Origin: CALDTK01 sp041744755
Lineage (GTDB): Bacteria; Bacteroidota; Bacteroidia; Chitinophagales; Saprospiraceae
Reading direction: 5' to 3'
Length of the DNA: 11,685 nucleotides
Assembly (NCBI GenBank): GCA_041744755.1
Contig: JBGTKC010000013.1
Span: 1 to 11,685 of the forward strand
Positions 1-6,042 of this stretch are shown piece by piece (the stretch's first letter is position 1; every line of letters starts with the position of its first letter). Below the pieces are notes generated by a model. The model searched no databases, was not told the origin of the DNA, and saw only the letters and a list, made by a program, of their open reading frames with translations. A program made the translations under genes and the position numbers.

Positions 1-246
1 AGGCCTTTCAGGAGCTGTGACCGTAGAACGTGGCTGACTTGCCCTAGGCGCCTTTGCTTGCGCGAATCTTCGATTTCGGCAAAACCCGGGGCACGGGCAT
101 CGGATTGCCTGCCGCCTGACTATTGCTATGCCATGCGTCCGACGAGAGACCTCCACGCTAGCTTGGCACGTGGCCGTCCCGGTTCGTGGTAGAAACTAAT
201 CAACCAAACAACCAACCTCTCCACCGAACCACCCTTCTTTACGGGT
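1..246. other. Upstream region without a supported gene
   Basis: I see no convincing gene before araR. Frame 1 on the + strand is open from the window edge to the TAG at 190-192, but its translation is rich in Cys and Arg and resembles no family. A minus-strand frame is open toward the left edge for about 125 bases and has no recognisable start. No TAnnTTTG -7 box is visible here, so the araR promoter was not located. The stretch just before araR (about 195-240) is a C/A-rich run with no Shine-Dalgarno sequence. Confidence 0.5.
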
Positions 247-939
247 ATGCCCACCTACCCCGTTGCGCAATTCCCGGTCGCGGTCGACTGCGTCATCTTC
301 GGGTTCTTCGGCACCGAACTCAAGGTGCTCCTCGTACAGCGGCGTTTCGAGCCCGGACAGGGGACCTGGTCGCTCATGGGCGGCTTCGTTAACGACGGCG
401 AGGGCGTGGAAGCCACCGCCGGACGCGTGTTGCGCGAGCTTACTGGCCTCGAAGACGTGGCCCTGGATCAGGTGCGCACCTTTGGTGCTGTCGAGCGCGA
501 TCCCGGCGCGCGCGTCATCTCCATCGTCTACAGCGCTTTCATCAAGGTGGACGCTAATCACGTGGCCCGCACCGAGCACCACCGCGCCGTCTGGTCGCGC
601 GTCGACGAACTCCCCGCACTGATCTTCGACCACGACGCCATGATTGCCTCCGCGCTCGAGCGCCTCCGCGAGATCGCGCTCTCGCGCCCGACCGGTCGCG
701 AACTCCTCCCGGCGAGATTCACGATGCGCGAGTTGCAGTCCTTTTACGAAGCGCTCTTCAGCATGCGCCTCGACGCGAGCAACTTCCGCAAGAAGATCCT
801 CGCCACCGGCATCCTCCAACAGCTCCCCGAGAAAGATAGGTCGGCCTCGCGGCGCGGTGCCCACTACTACGCCTTCGACAAAGCGCAGTACCGAAATCCG
901 AAGAAGTTCAACCTGTCCTTCTACCTGACGAAGGAGTGA
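247..939 (+). CDS. araR: AraR-type transcriptional regulator (Nudix-like sensor plus winged helix, NrtR family)
   Basis: This 230-residue protein is a predicted cytoplasmic repressor of arabinose genes. Residues about 8-140 form a Nudix-like domain; about 145-225 form the winged-helix DNA-binding domain typical of NrtR regulators (LLPARFTMRELQSFYEAL at 153-170, then NFRKKIL at 179-185). The Nudix box at 46-68 keeps Gly46, Glu52, Arg60, Glu64 and Gly67, but Val61 and Leu65 replace two glutamates of the canonical RExxEE core. It is therefore probably not a hydrolase and more likely only binds a ligand. From family knowledge, Bacteroidota AraR proteins of this design sense L-arabinose; the araBDA genes directly downstream support that role here. 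The start is the first ATG in frame and has no clear Shine-Dalgarno sequence. The alternative is an NrtR paralogue for another sugar, such as xylose, which the context makes unlikely. Confidence 0.87.
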   Translation: MPTYPVAQFPVAVDCVIFGFFGTELKVLLVQRRFEPGQGTWSLMGGFVNDGEGVEATAGRVLRELTGLEDVALDQVRTFGAVERDPGARVISIVYSAFIKVDANHVARTEHHRAVWSRVDELPALIFDHDAMIASALERLREIALSRPTGRELLPARFTMRELQSFYEALFSMRLDASNFRKKILATGILQQLPEKDRSASRRGAHYYAFDKAQYRNPKKFNLSFYLTKE

Positions 940-1017
940 ATGAGACGGGTTTCGTGCCCTTAAAACGTGCAGCATTCGCCTTTCTCACGCCGGCAAAGCC
1001 GCCACGCTCTTCACGTC

Positions 1018-1052
1018 CCTTCGCGTCTTCGAGCTGAGCCCGCCGCAGGCGC
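1018..1052 (+). repeat. Interspersed intergenic repeat, copy 1
   Basis: This 35-base segment in the araR-araB gap matches 3147-3181 in the araB-araD gap at 29 of 35 positions by hand alignment. The last 15 bases (GCCCGCCGCAGGCGC, 1038-1052) are identical. It is non-coding in both places, which suggests a dispersed genomic repeat family. Confidence 0.6.
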
Positions 1053-1078
1053 CCCCAGTAAGCCAATAAGGTATTTTA

Positions 1079-1086
1079 TACCTTTG
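1079..1086 (+). promoter_or_regulatory. Bacteroidota-type -7 box for araB, overlapping a small inverted repeat
   Basis: TACCTTTG matches the Bacteroidota -7 consensus TAnnTTTG exactly and lies 19 bases before the araB ATG, which would give a leader of only about 13 bases. I see no TTG -33 element at the usual distance. The box overlaps GGTAT-TTT-ATACC (1070-1082, 5-base arms), which could be an operator that blocks the polymerase. The box is seen directly; the operator role is inferred. Confidence 0.5.
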
Positions 1087-1105
1087 TTCTAGCCCAACGT
1101 CGCGC

Positions 1106-2845
1106 ATGCCCACCCACACCTACTCCATCGGCCTAGATTTCGGCTCCGACTCGGTGCGGGCGCTGCTGGTGCGTAACGCGGATGGCACAGAACTCGCCTC
1201 GGCCGTGGCCCATTACCCGCGCTGGGCAACGGGCGCCTACTGCAACCCTGTCGCGAGCCAGTACCGGCAACACCCGCTCGACTACGTCGAGGCGCTCGAG
1301 ACCTGCGTCCGCGCCGTCCTCGACGCCGTGACGCTGGAGGTGCGCGCGGCCGTCGTGGCGATTGGTGTGGATACGACCGGGTCGACGCCCGTGGCCGTCG
1401 ATGCACAGGGCACGCCCCTAGCTATGCTCCCGGGGTTTGCCGACAACCCTAATGCGATGTTCTTCCTCTGGAAGGACCACACTGGCGTCGCTGAAGCAGA
1501 GGAGATCAATGCGTTTTGCGCGCAGCACGAGCCCAATTACCTCAAGTACTCCGGCGGCATCTACTCGGCGGAATGGTTTTGGGCGAAAGTCTTACACCTC
1601 GCACGGGAGGACGCCGAGGTTTGGGCAGCAACCTACAGTTGGGTAGAGCACTGCGACTGGGTGCCGTACCTACTCACGGGCGGCACTGACGTGCGCACGA
1701 TGCGCCGCAGCCGCTGCGCCGCGGGTCACAAGGCCCTCTGGCACCCGAGTTGGAGTGGGCTCCCGCCGGACGACTTCCTCGCAGCGCTCGATCCGCGACT
1801 CGTGGGACTGCGCGACCGCCTCTACACCGAGACCTACACCACCGACGAGGCCGCCGGTACCCTCTCTGCGGATTGGGCCACGCGACTGGGCTTGCACGAG
1901 CGGGTCACCGTGGCCGTCGGGGCCTTCGACGCGCATATCGGGGCTGTGGGAGCGGGCGCGCAGCCGCGGCAGTTGGCCAAGATCATGGGAACTTCGACCT
2001 GCGACATCCTCGTGGCCGACGCCGGGATAGAAGAGCAACTCGTGCCAGGCATCTGCGGACAGGTAGACGGTTCAGTGCTTCCGGGCTTGCTAGGATTGGA
2101 GGCCGGACAATCGGCGTTTGGCGACTTGTACGCCTGGTTCGAGCGACTCGTTAACTGGCCGCTGGAGAACGTCCTGCGCGAGGCCACGTGGATGAGTGCG
2201 ACAGACCGCGACCGCCTACGCCAACAAATGATGGACGCGACGCTACCGGCCCTGAGCGCCGCCGCCGAGCGCCTCCCCATTGGCGGCGGAGGCGAGGTGG
2301 CCGTCGACTGGATCAACGGTCGACGGACGCCAGACGCCAATCAACGCCTTCAGGGCGCGATCGCAGGCCTCAACCTCGGCAGCGATGCGCCACGGGTGTT
2401 CCGGGCGCTCGTCGAAGCGTCTTGCTACGGCGCCCGCGCCATCGTCGAGCGACTGCGCAGTGGTGGCTATCCGGTCGAGGGCGTCGTGGCGCTCGGGGGC
2501 GTGGCGCAGAAGTCGCCCTTCGTGATGCAGGTCATGGCAGATGTGCTGGATTTGCCTATTCGTGTGACGGCCGCGGAGCAAGCCTGTGCGCTCGGGGCGG
2601 CCATGTTCGGGGCGACGGCTGCCGGGGTGTATCCGAGTGTCGCGGAGGCTGCCGCTGTGATGGAGGCTGGGTACAGCGCGACGTACACACCGGACGTGGA
2701 TCGGGTGGCGGCCTATTCAAAGGGCTACCGCAAGTACCTGTCGCTGGCGCGGGCGGTGGAGGGGTATACGGAGCGCGGCCTCACGCAACATGACGGCAAT
2801 ACTCAGGTGGACACCTTTGTACCGACACCTGCTCAATCCAAATGA
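1106..2845 (+). CDS. araB: Ribulokinase (FGGY family)
   Basis: Ribulokinase phosphorylates L-ribulose with ATP to L-ribulose 5-phosphate, the second step of arabinose breakdown, in the cytoplasm. The 579 residues suit the family (about 560). The N-terminal FGGY domain opens with the nucleotide-fold motif DFGSDSVR (11-18) and carries GVDTTGST (87-94). Typical AraB stretches follow: FLWKDHTG (120-127) and SGGIYSAEWFWAK (149-161). GAFDAHIGAVGAG (272-284) holds the likely catalytic base Asp275; MGTSTCD is at 294-300. The C-terminal half has the ATP-site motif GGVAQKSP (464-471) and AEQACALGAAMFG (490-502). The gene follows araR by 166 bases and has its own -7 box. The ATG chosen sits 10 codons before the DFGSDS motif, as expected. 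No key residue appears to be missing. Confidence 0.95.
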   Translation: MPTHTYSIGLDFGSDSVRALLVRNADGTELASAVAHYPRWATGAYCNPVASQYRQHPLDYVEALETCVRAVLDAVTLEVRAAVVAIGVDTTGSTPVAVDAQGTPLAMLPGFADNPNAMFFLWKDHTGVAEAEEINAFCAQHEPNYLKYSGGIYSAEWFWAKVLHLAREDAEVWAATYSWVEHCDWVPYLLTGGTDVRTMRRSRCAAGHKALWHPSWSGLPPDDFLAALDPRLVGLRDRLYTETYTTDEAAGTLSADWATRLGLHERVTVAVGAFDAHIGAVGAGAQPRQLAKIMGTSTCDILVADAGIEEQLVPGICGQVDGSVLPGLLGLEAGQSAFGDLYAWFERLVNWPLENVLREATWMSATDRDRLRQQMMDATLPALSAAAERLPIGGGGEVAVDWINGRRTPDANQRLQGAIAGLNLGSDAPRVFRALVEASCYGARAIVERLRSGGYPVEGVVALGGVAQKSPFVMQVMADVLDLPIRVTAAEQACALGAAMFGATAAGVYPSVAEAAAVMEAGYSATYTPDVDRVAAYSKGYRKYLSLARAVEGYTERGLTQHDGNTQVDTFVPTPAQSK

Positions 2846-2890
2846 TGACCTCGATTTACGCAGCGGCGGGGCTGGTGAGGGCTGATACTA

Positions 2891-2906
2891 CCGGGCTGAA
2901 GCCCGG
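2891..2906 (+). repeat. Short GC-rich hairpin, REP-like
   Basis: CCGGGCTGAAGCCCGG forms a 6-bp stem with a TGAA loop. It lies 13 bases before the larger inverted repeat at 2919-2975 and 46 bases after the araB stop. Together they look like a REP-type intergenic element. The hairpin lacks a following T-run, so a role as an intrinsic terminator is doubtful. Confidence 0.5.
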
Positions 2907-2918
2907 GCTGGTCCACCT

Positions 2919-2975
2919 GCAGACCTCCGGCCTGCTGCGGGCCCGACGTATGTTTCCGGCAGGCCGGAGGTCTGC
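2919..2975. repeat. Perfect 17-base inverted repeat
   Basis: GCAGACCTCCGGCCTGC (2919-2935) is the exact reverse complement of 2959-2975, with a 23-base spacer. The outer flanks TCCAC (2912-2916) and GTGGA (2976-2980) also pair apart from a 2-base offset. The transcript would fold into a very stable hairpin between araB and araD. It could protect or end the araB message, or be a dispersed palindromic element. Confidence 0.75.
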
Positions 2976-3099
2976 GTGGATCAGACAGTGCTTATGGAGA
3001 TTAGCCAAGCTAAACGCCGGTCAACGGAAACCTTCGCATCTGAACCGCGACCGTGCCTTACTAAGCGAGCGTCCAGCTTCGCGCCTTCCTGGCTGCGGA

Positions 3100-3154
3100 G
3101 CGGCCTCCTTCATCAGCGGTCGTGCGGCCTCCGCGTGCCTTCGCGGCCTCCGCG
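3100..3154 (+). repeat. Short direct repeats (GCGGCCTCC unit)
   Basis: GCGGCCTCCGCG occurs at 3124-3135 and again at 3143-3154, a period of 19 bases. A shorter copy, GCGGCCTCC, occurs at 3100-3108. They run straight into the dispersed repeat at 3147-3181 and look like part of the same repeat element. Confidence 0.55.
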
Positions 3155-3181
3155 CCTTTGCGTTGGGCCCGCCGCAGGCGC
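3147..3181 (+). repeat. Interspersed intergenic repeat, copy 2
   Basis: This is the second copy of the 35-base repeat seen at 1018-1052, in the same orientation, with 29 of 35 positions matching and an identical 15-base end (3167-3181). It lies in the araB-araD gap after the GCGGCCTCC direct repeats. Confidence 0.6.
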
Positions 3182-3237
3182 GTTGGTACAGCCCCCGTCT
3201 ACCTCGACCAAAAGCCAACAGACAGATGGTCTTTTGA

Positions 3238-3250
3238 TCAGTCGGACTGA
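3238..3250. promoter_or_regulatory. Perfect 13-base palindrome before araD (possible operator)
   Basis: TCAGTCGGACTGA has 6-base arms around a central G and ends 20 bases before the araD start codon. Its position would suit an operator or a small hairpin covering the translation start. It does not share a sequence with the palindromes before the other genes, so assignment to AraR is only a guess. Confidence 0.3.
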
Positions 3251-3270
3251 ATTAAGCCAAACCCCAAGCC

Positions 3271-3987
3271 ATGCACAAGCCCTACACCGCCCTCCAAGAA
3301 GAGGCCTTCGAGGCCAACAGACAGCTGCCGCAGCTGGGGCTCGTGTTGTTCACCTTCGGGAATGCGAGCGCGGTAGACCGGGCGGCTGGCTGCTTCGCGA
3401 TCAAGCCGAGTGGCGTGGCGTACGACAAGCTGCAGGCCAGTGACATGGTGGTGTGCGACCTGGAGGGCGAGCGGATACACGGCGACCTACGGCCGTCTTC
3501 CGATACGGCCACGCACGCGGCGCTGTACCGGGCGTGGGACGAGATCGGGGGCGTCGTGCACACACACTCGACCTACGCGACGGCCTGGGCGCAGAGTAGG
3601 CTCGACCTGCCGATCCTCGGGACCACGCACGCCGATCACCTTGCGGTGGACGTGCCGTGCGCGCGGGTTTTGGCGAAAGCCGACATCGAAACCGACTACG
3701 AGCGCAACACCGGCGCCCAGATCGTCGACTGCCTCGCGGAGCGGCGACTCGACTACCGCGCCACCGGGATGATCCTCGTCGCCGGCCACGGTCCGTTCAC
3801 CTGGGGCGCGACCGTCGCCGAGGCCGTCTACCGCAGCGCCGTCTGCGAGGAACTCGCCAAGCTGGCCTTCCTCACGCGAACCATCAATCCGCAGGGTCCG
3901 ACGCTCGAAGCCGCACTGATCCACAAACACTTCGCCCGCAAACACGGCGCAGATGCCTACTACGGCCAGGAAAACAACGACCGATGA
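3271..3987 (+). CDS. araD: L-ribulose-5-phosphate 4-epimerase (class II aldolase family)
   Basis: AraD converts L-ribulose 5-phosphate to D-xylulose 5-phosphate, which enters the pentose phosphate pathway. The 238 residues match the family length (E. coli protein about 231). Zinc ligands are visible as His97 and His99 in VVHTHS and His173 in AGHGPFTWG. Other family motifs are FGNAS (29-33), KPSG (45-48) for phosphate binding, SSDTATH (76-82), GTTHADHLAVDVPC (117-130) and the C-terminal tyrosine region ADAYYGQ (227-233). The AraD-like GTTHAD and HGPFTWG motifs favour this over fuculose or rhamnulose phosphate aldolases. The start has no Shine-Dalgarno sequence. Its stop overlaps the araA start by ATGA (3984-3987), so the two are almost certainly co-transcribed and translationally coupled. 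It is separated from araB by 425 bases of repeats. Confidence 0.94.
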   Translation: MHKPYTALQEEAFEANRQLPQLGLVLFTFGNASAVDRAAGCFAIKPSGVAYDKLQASDMVVCDLEGERIHGDLRPSSDTATHAALYRAWDEIGGVVHTHSTYATAWAQSRLDLPILGTTHADHLAVDVPCARVLAKADIETDYERNTGAQIVDCLAERRLDYRATGMILVAGHGPFTWGATVAEAVYRSAVCEELAKLAFLTRTINPQGPTLEAALIHKHFARKHGADAYYGQENNDR

Positions 3988-5462
3988 ACACCCCGCAGAA
4001 ATCCCTCTGGCTCGTGACCGGCAGCCAGCATTTGTACGGTCCCGACGTGCTGGCCCGCGTGGCCGAGCACTCGCAAGCCATCGCGCGCGCCTACCAAACC
4101 GAGGCGCGTATCCCGGTGGAAGTGGTCTGCCGCCCGACCGTCACCACCGCCGAGGCCATCCGCACGCTCTGCAAGGCCGCCAACGACGACGACGATTGCC
4201 TCGGGCTGATCGCCTGGATGCACACCTTTTCGCCGGCGAAAATGTGGATCGCCGGACTCGGCATCCTCGCCAAACCGATGCTGCACCTCCACACGCAGTT
4301 CAACCGCGACATCCCGTGGGAGACGATCGACATGGATTTTATGAACCTCAACCAGAGCGCGCACGGCGGGCGGGAGTTCGGGCATTTGGCCACGAGGATG
4401 GGGCTGGTGCGAAAAGTGGTGGTGGGGCACTGGCAGGCGGACGCGACGATCGAGGCCGTCGGCGACTGGGCCCGCGTCGCAATTGGCGTGGACGCGAGCC
4501 GGAATTTGCGAGTGGCGCGTTTCGGGGACAACATGCGCAGCGTGGCCGTCACCGAGGGCGACAAAGTGGCCGCGCAACTGGCTTTTGGCTACACCGTCGA
4601 CGGCTACGGTGTGGGAACTCTCACGGACTGGATCGCCAGCATTTCCGAGGCCGACGTCGATACCTTGATGGACGAATACGCCGCGACGTACGTGGTGCAA
4701 CCCTCGCTGCGCGCCGACGGGGCCGCACGCGCGAGCCTCGTGGAGGCCGCCCGGATTGAACTCGGTCTGCGGGGATTCTTGGACGAGCACGGCTACGCCG
4801 CCTTCACCAACACCTTCGAGGATCTGCACGGGATGCGCCAGCTACCGGGCATTGCGACGCAGCGGCTGATGGCGGACGGCTACGGTTTCGGGGCCGAGGG
4901 CGACTGGAAGACGGCCGCGCTCGTGCGCACGATGAAGGCGATGGCGGCGGGTTTGCCGGGGGGCAACAGCTTCATGGAGGACTACACCTACCACTTCGAC
5001 CCCGACGGGATGGCCTGTCTCGGGGCGCACATGCTGGAGATCTGTCCGTCGATCGCGGGCGGCGAGGTTCGGTGCGAGGTGCACCCGCTCGGGATCGGCG
5101 GCAAGGAAGATCCCGTGCGACTCGTGTTTGACGGTGCCGCCGGTGAGGCGCTCAATGCGAGCGTCGTCGACATGGGGACGCACTTCCGGATGTTGGTCAA
5201 CACCGTCACCGCGGTGGTGGCCCCTGAGGAAATGCCAAACCTTCCCGTTGCCCGGGTTCTCTGGCAACCGCACCCCGATTTGCCGACGGCGGCAGCGGCC
5301 TGGATTTATGGTGGGGGCGCGCACCACACCTGCTTTAGCCAGAATTTAAAGGTTGATCAGCTGGCTGATTTTGCTGAGGTGATGGGCGTGGAGTTCGTAC
5401 TCATCGACGCGGAGACGGAGCTGCGGCGGTATCGGCGGGAGTTGCGGTGGGAGCGGAGGTGA
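3984..5462 (+). CDS. araA: L-arabinose isomerase
   Basis: AraA interconverts L-arabinose and L-ribulose, the first step of the pathway, using a divalent metal such as Mn2+. The frame is open much further upstream, but that part overlaps araD. The true start is taken as the ATG at 3984, which overlaps the araD stop and gives LWLVTGSQHLYG near the N-terminus, as in the family. The product has 492 residues (usual about 500). Metal ligands are visible: Glu305 in GFGAEGDWK, Glu332 in FMEDYTYHFD, His349 in LGAHMLE and one of His447/His448 in GGGAHHTCFS. Other matches are HTQFNRDIPW (103-112), MDFMNLNQSAHG (117-128) and VVDMGTHFRMLVN (394-406). A weak AGGA lies 12 bases before the start. No damage is seen. 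Confidence 0.96.
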   Translation: MNTPQKSLWLVTGSQHLYGPDVLARVAEHSQAIARAYQTEARIPVEVVCRPTVTTAEAIRTLCKAANDDDDCLGLIAWMHTFSPAKMWIAGLGILAKPMLHLHTQFNRDIPWETIDMDFMNLNQSAHGGREFGHLATRMGLVRKVVVGHWQADATIEAVGDWARVAIGVDASRNLRVARFGDNMRSVAVTEGDKVAAQLAFGYTVDGYGVGTLTDWIASISEADVDTLMDEYAATYVVQPSLRADGAARASLVEAARIELGLRGFLDEHGYAAFTNTFEDLHGMRQLPGIATQRLMADGYGFGAEGDWKTAALVRTMKAMAAGLPGGNSFMEDYTYHFDPDGMACLGAHMLEICPSIAGGEVRCEVHPLGIGGKEDPVRLVFDGAAGEALNASVVDMGTHFRMLVNTVTAVVAPEEMPNLPVARVLWQPHPDLPTAAAAWIYGGGAHHTCFSQNLKVDQLADFAEVMGVEFVLIDAETELRRYRRELRWERR

Positions 5463-5516
5463 GGGCTGGTGTCTTGAAGGAGCGGACCCGGATAAATCTC
5501 AGCCTACGTGTGAGCA

Positions 5517-5599
5517 ACGCGCGCCATGCGGCTTCGGGGTAAGCTTAGTACCTCCCAACAGCTTTCTCGCGGGAATCGGGGTGGCCGCATGGCGTGCGT
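5517..5599. repeat. 16-bp imperfect inverted repeat downstream of araA
   Basis: Arm 5517-5532 (ACGCGCGCCATGCGGC) pairs with 5584-5599 (GCCGCATGGCGTGCGT) over 16 positions with a single G-U pair, around a 51-base loop. It starts 54 bases after the araA stop. There is no T-run after it, so it is either a factor-assisted transcription end, an mRNA-stabilising fold, or a small non-autonomous palindromic element. Confidence 0.6.
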
Positions 5600-5729
5600 G
5601 GCGCTGCTATAACCCTGAATTTATTCGACGATTACCTCCCTCGTGATTTACTTTCTCACACAGCGGCTATGCACTACGGCTTTCGCCAAAACATGCAAAT
5701 ATAGCATGGGTCCGGCCCCCTACAGATCA

Positions 5730-5746
5730 TTTGCTATCATAACAAA
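5730..5746. promoter_or_regulatory. 17-base near-palindrome in AT-rich leader (possible operator)
   Basis: TTTGCTATCATAACAAA is self-complementary around a central C except for one mismatched pair (positions 5 and 13). It lies about 300 bases before the glycosidase start, in AT-rich non-coding DNA. An operator role is inferred only from symmetry and place. Confidence 0.25.
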
Positions 5747-5960
5747 GCTCTCCCTTATCTATACTAATTAAGGAATCGTATTTATTCCGCACTGGGAGCA
5801 CATTATAACCGCACAAAACCCGGAAAGCCATCCCCATCCTCCGAATTGTCCTGTTTAAACTTCTCTTCAGACACAACTCCACGCCCTTCCCTCCGAAAGC
5901 GCGCATTTATTAGGCACTCGACACATTTACCCCCAAAAGGTTATAAATTATTCTCACTCT

Positions 5961-5975
5961 CAATCATAATGATTG
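5961..5975. promoter_or_regulatory. Perfect 15-base palindrome before the glycosidase gene (possible operator)
   Basis: CAATCATAATGATTG has perfect 7-base arms around a central A. It ends 67 bases before the start codon at 6043, where a promoter-proximal operator would be expected. This is the strongest operator-like signal for the polysaccharide-degrading genes. Which regulator binds it cannot be told from the sequence. Confidence 0.4.
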
Positions 5976-6042
5976 TAGAGCTTTGTGATAACGCTTCCCG
6001 GGAGTTGACCAATTTATTGAAGAAATAAAGACCGGCTTCACC

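Larger units (their letters stand above)
2846..3270. other. Repeat-filled gap between araB and araD
   Basis: These 425 bases contain no believable gene. A 131-codon frame that overlaps the araB stop reads straight through the repeats and has no family-like content. The left half holds a hairpin and a 17-base inverted repeat (2891-2975). The right half holds short direct repeats (3100-3154) and copy 2 of the dispersed repeat (3147-3181). A 13-base palindrome (3238-3250) lies just before araD. No -7 box of the TAnnTTTG form was found, so it is unclear whether araDA has its own promoter. Confidence 0.6.
5463..6042. other. Long non-coding region between araA and the arabinofuranosidase-like gene
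   Basis: These 580 bases have two parts. The first, up to about 5605, is GC-rich and contains a 16-bp inverted repeat. The second, about 5610-6030, is clearly AT-richer; two 60-base lines that I counted, 5761-5820 and 5941-6000, have about 38% and 33% GC, against roughly 60% or more in the genes. It contains two palindromes (5730-5746 and 5961-5975) and a short A-rich stretch before the start codon. No TAnnTTTG -7 box was found on the + strand. The only open frames are short and begin with TTG or encode 19 residues. It is probably a regulatory leader. Confidence 0.55.

Noticed and set aside
48..118. Frame reading RIFDFGKTRGTGIGLPAA, like the G2 box of a histidine kinase
   Set aside because: It is about 20 codons long, has a stop directly before it and one directly after, and no other kinase motif is near. 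A decayed remnant is possible but not supported.
2842..3237. 131-codon + strand frame overlapping the araB stop
   Set aside because: It runs straight through the inverted and direct repeats, has no recognisable domain and looks like a by-product of GC-rich repeat DNA.
3657..3983. Longer N-terminus for araA beginning inside araD
   Set aside because: The extra residues are Arg-rich and unlike any isomerase; the ATG at 3984 gives the normal N-terminus and couples with the araD stop.
6005..6032. TTGACC with a following AT-rich stretch as a sigma70-type promoter
   Set aside because: The -10 part is poor, and Bacteroidota promoters usually follow the TAnnTTTG pattern, which is absent here.
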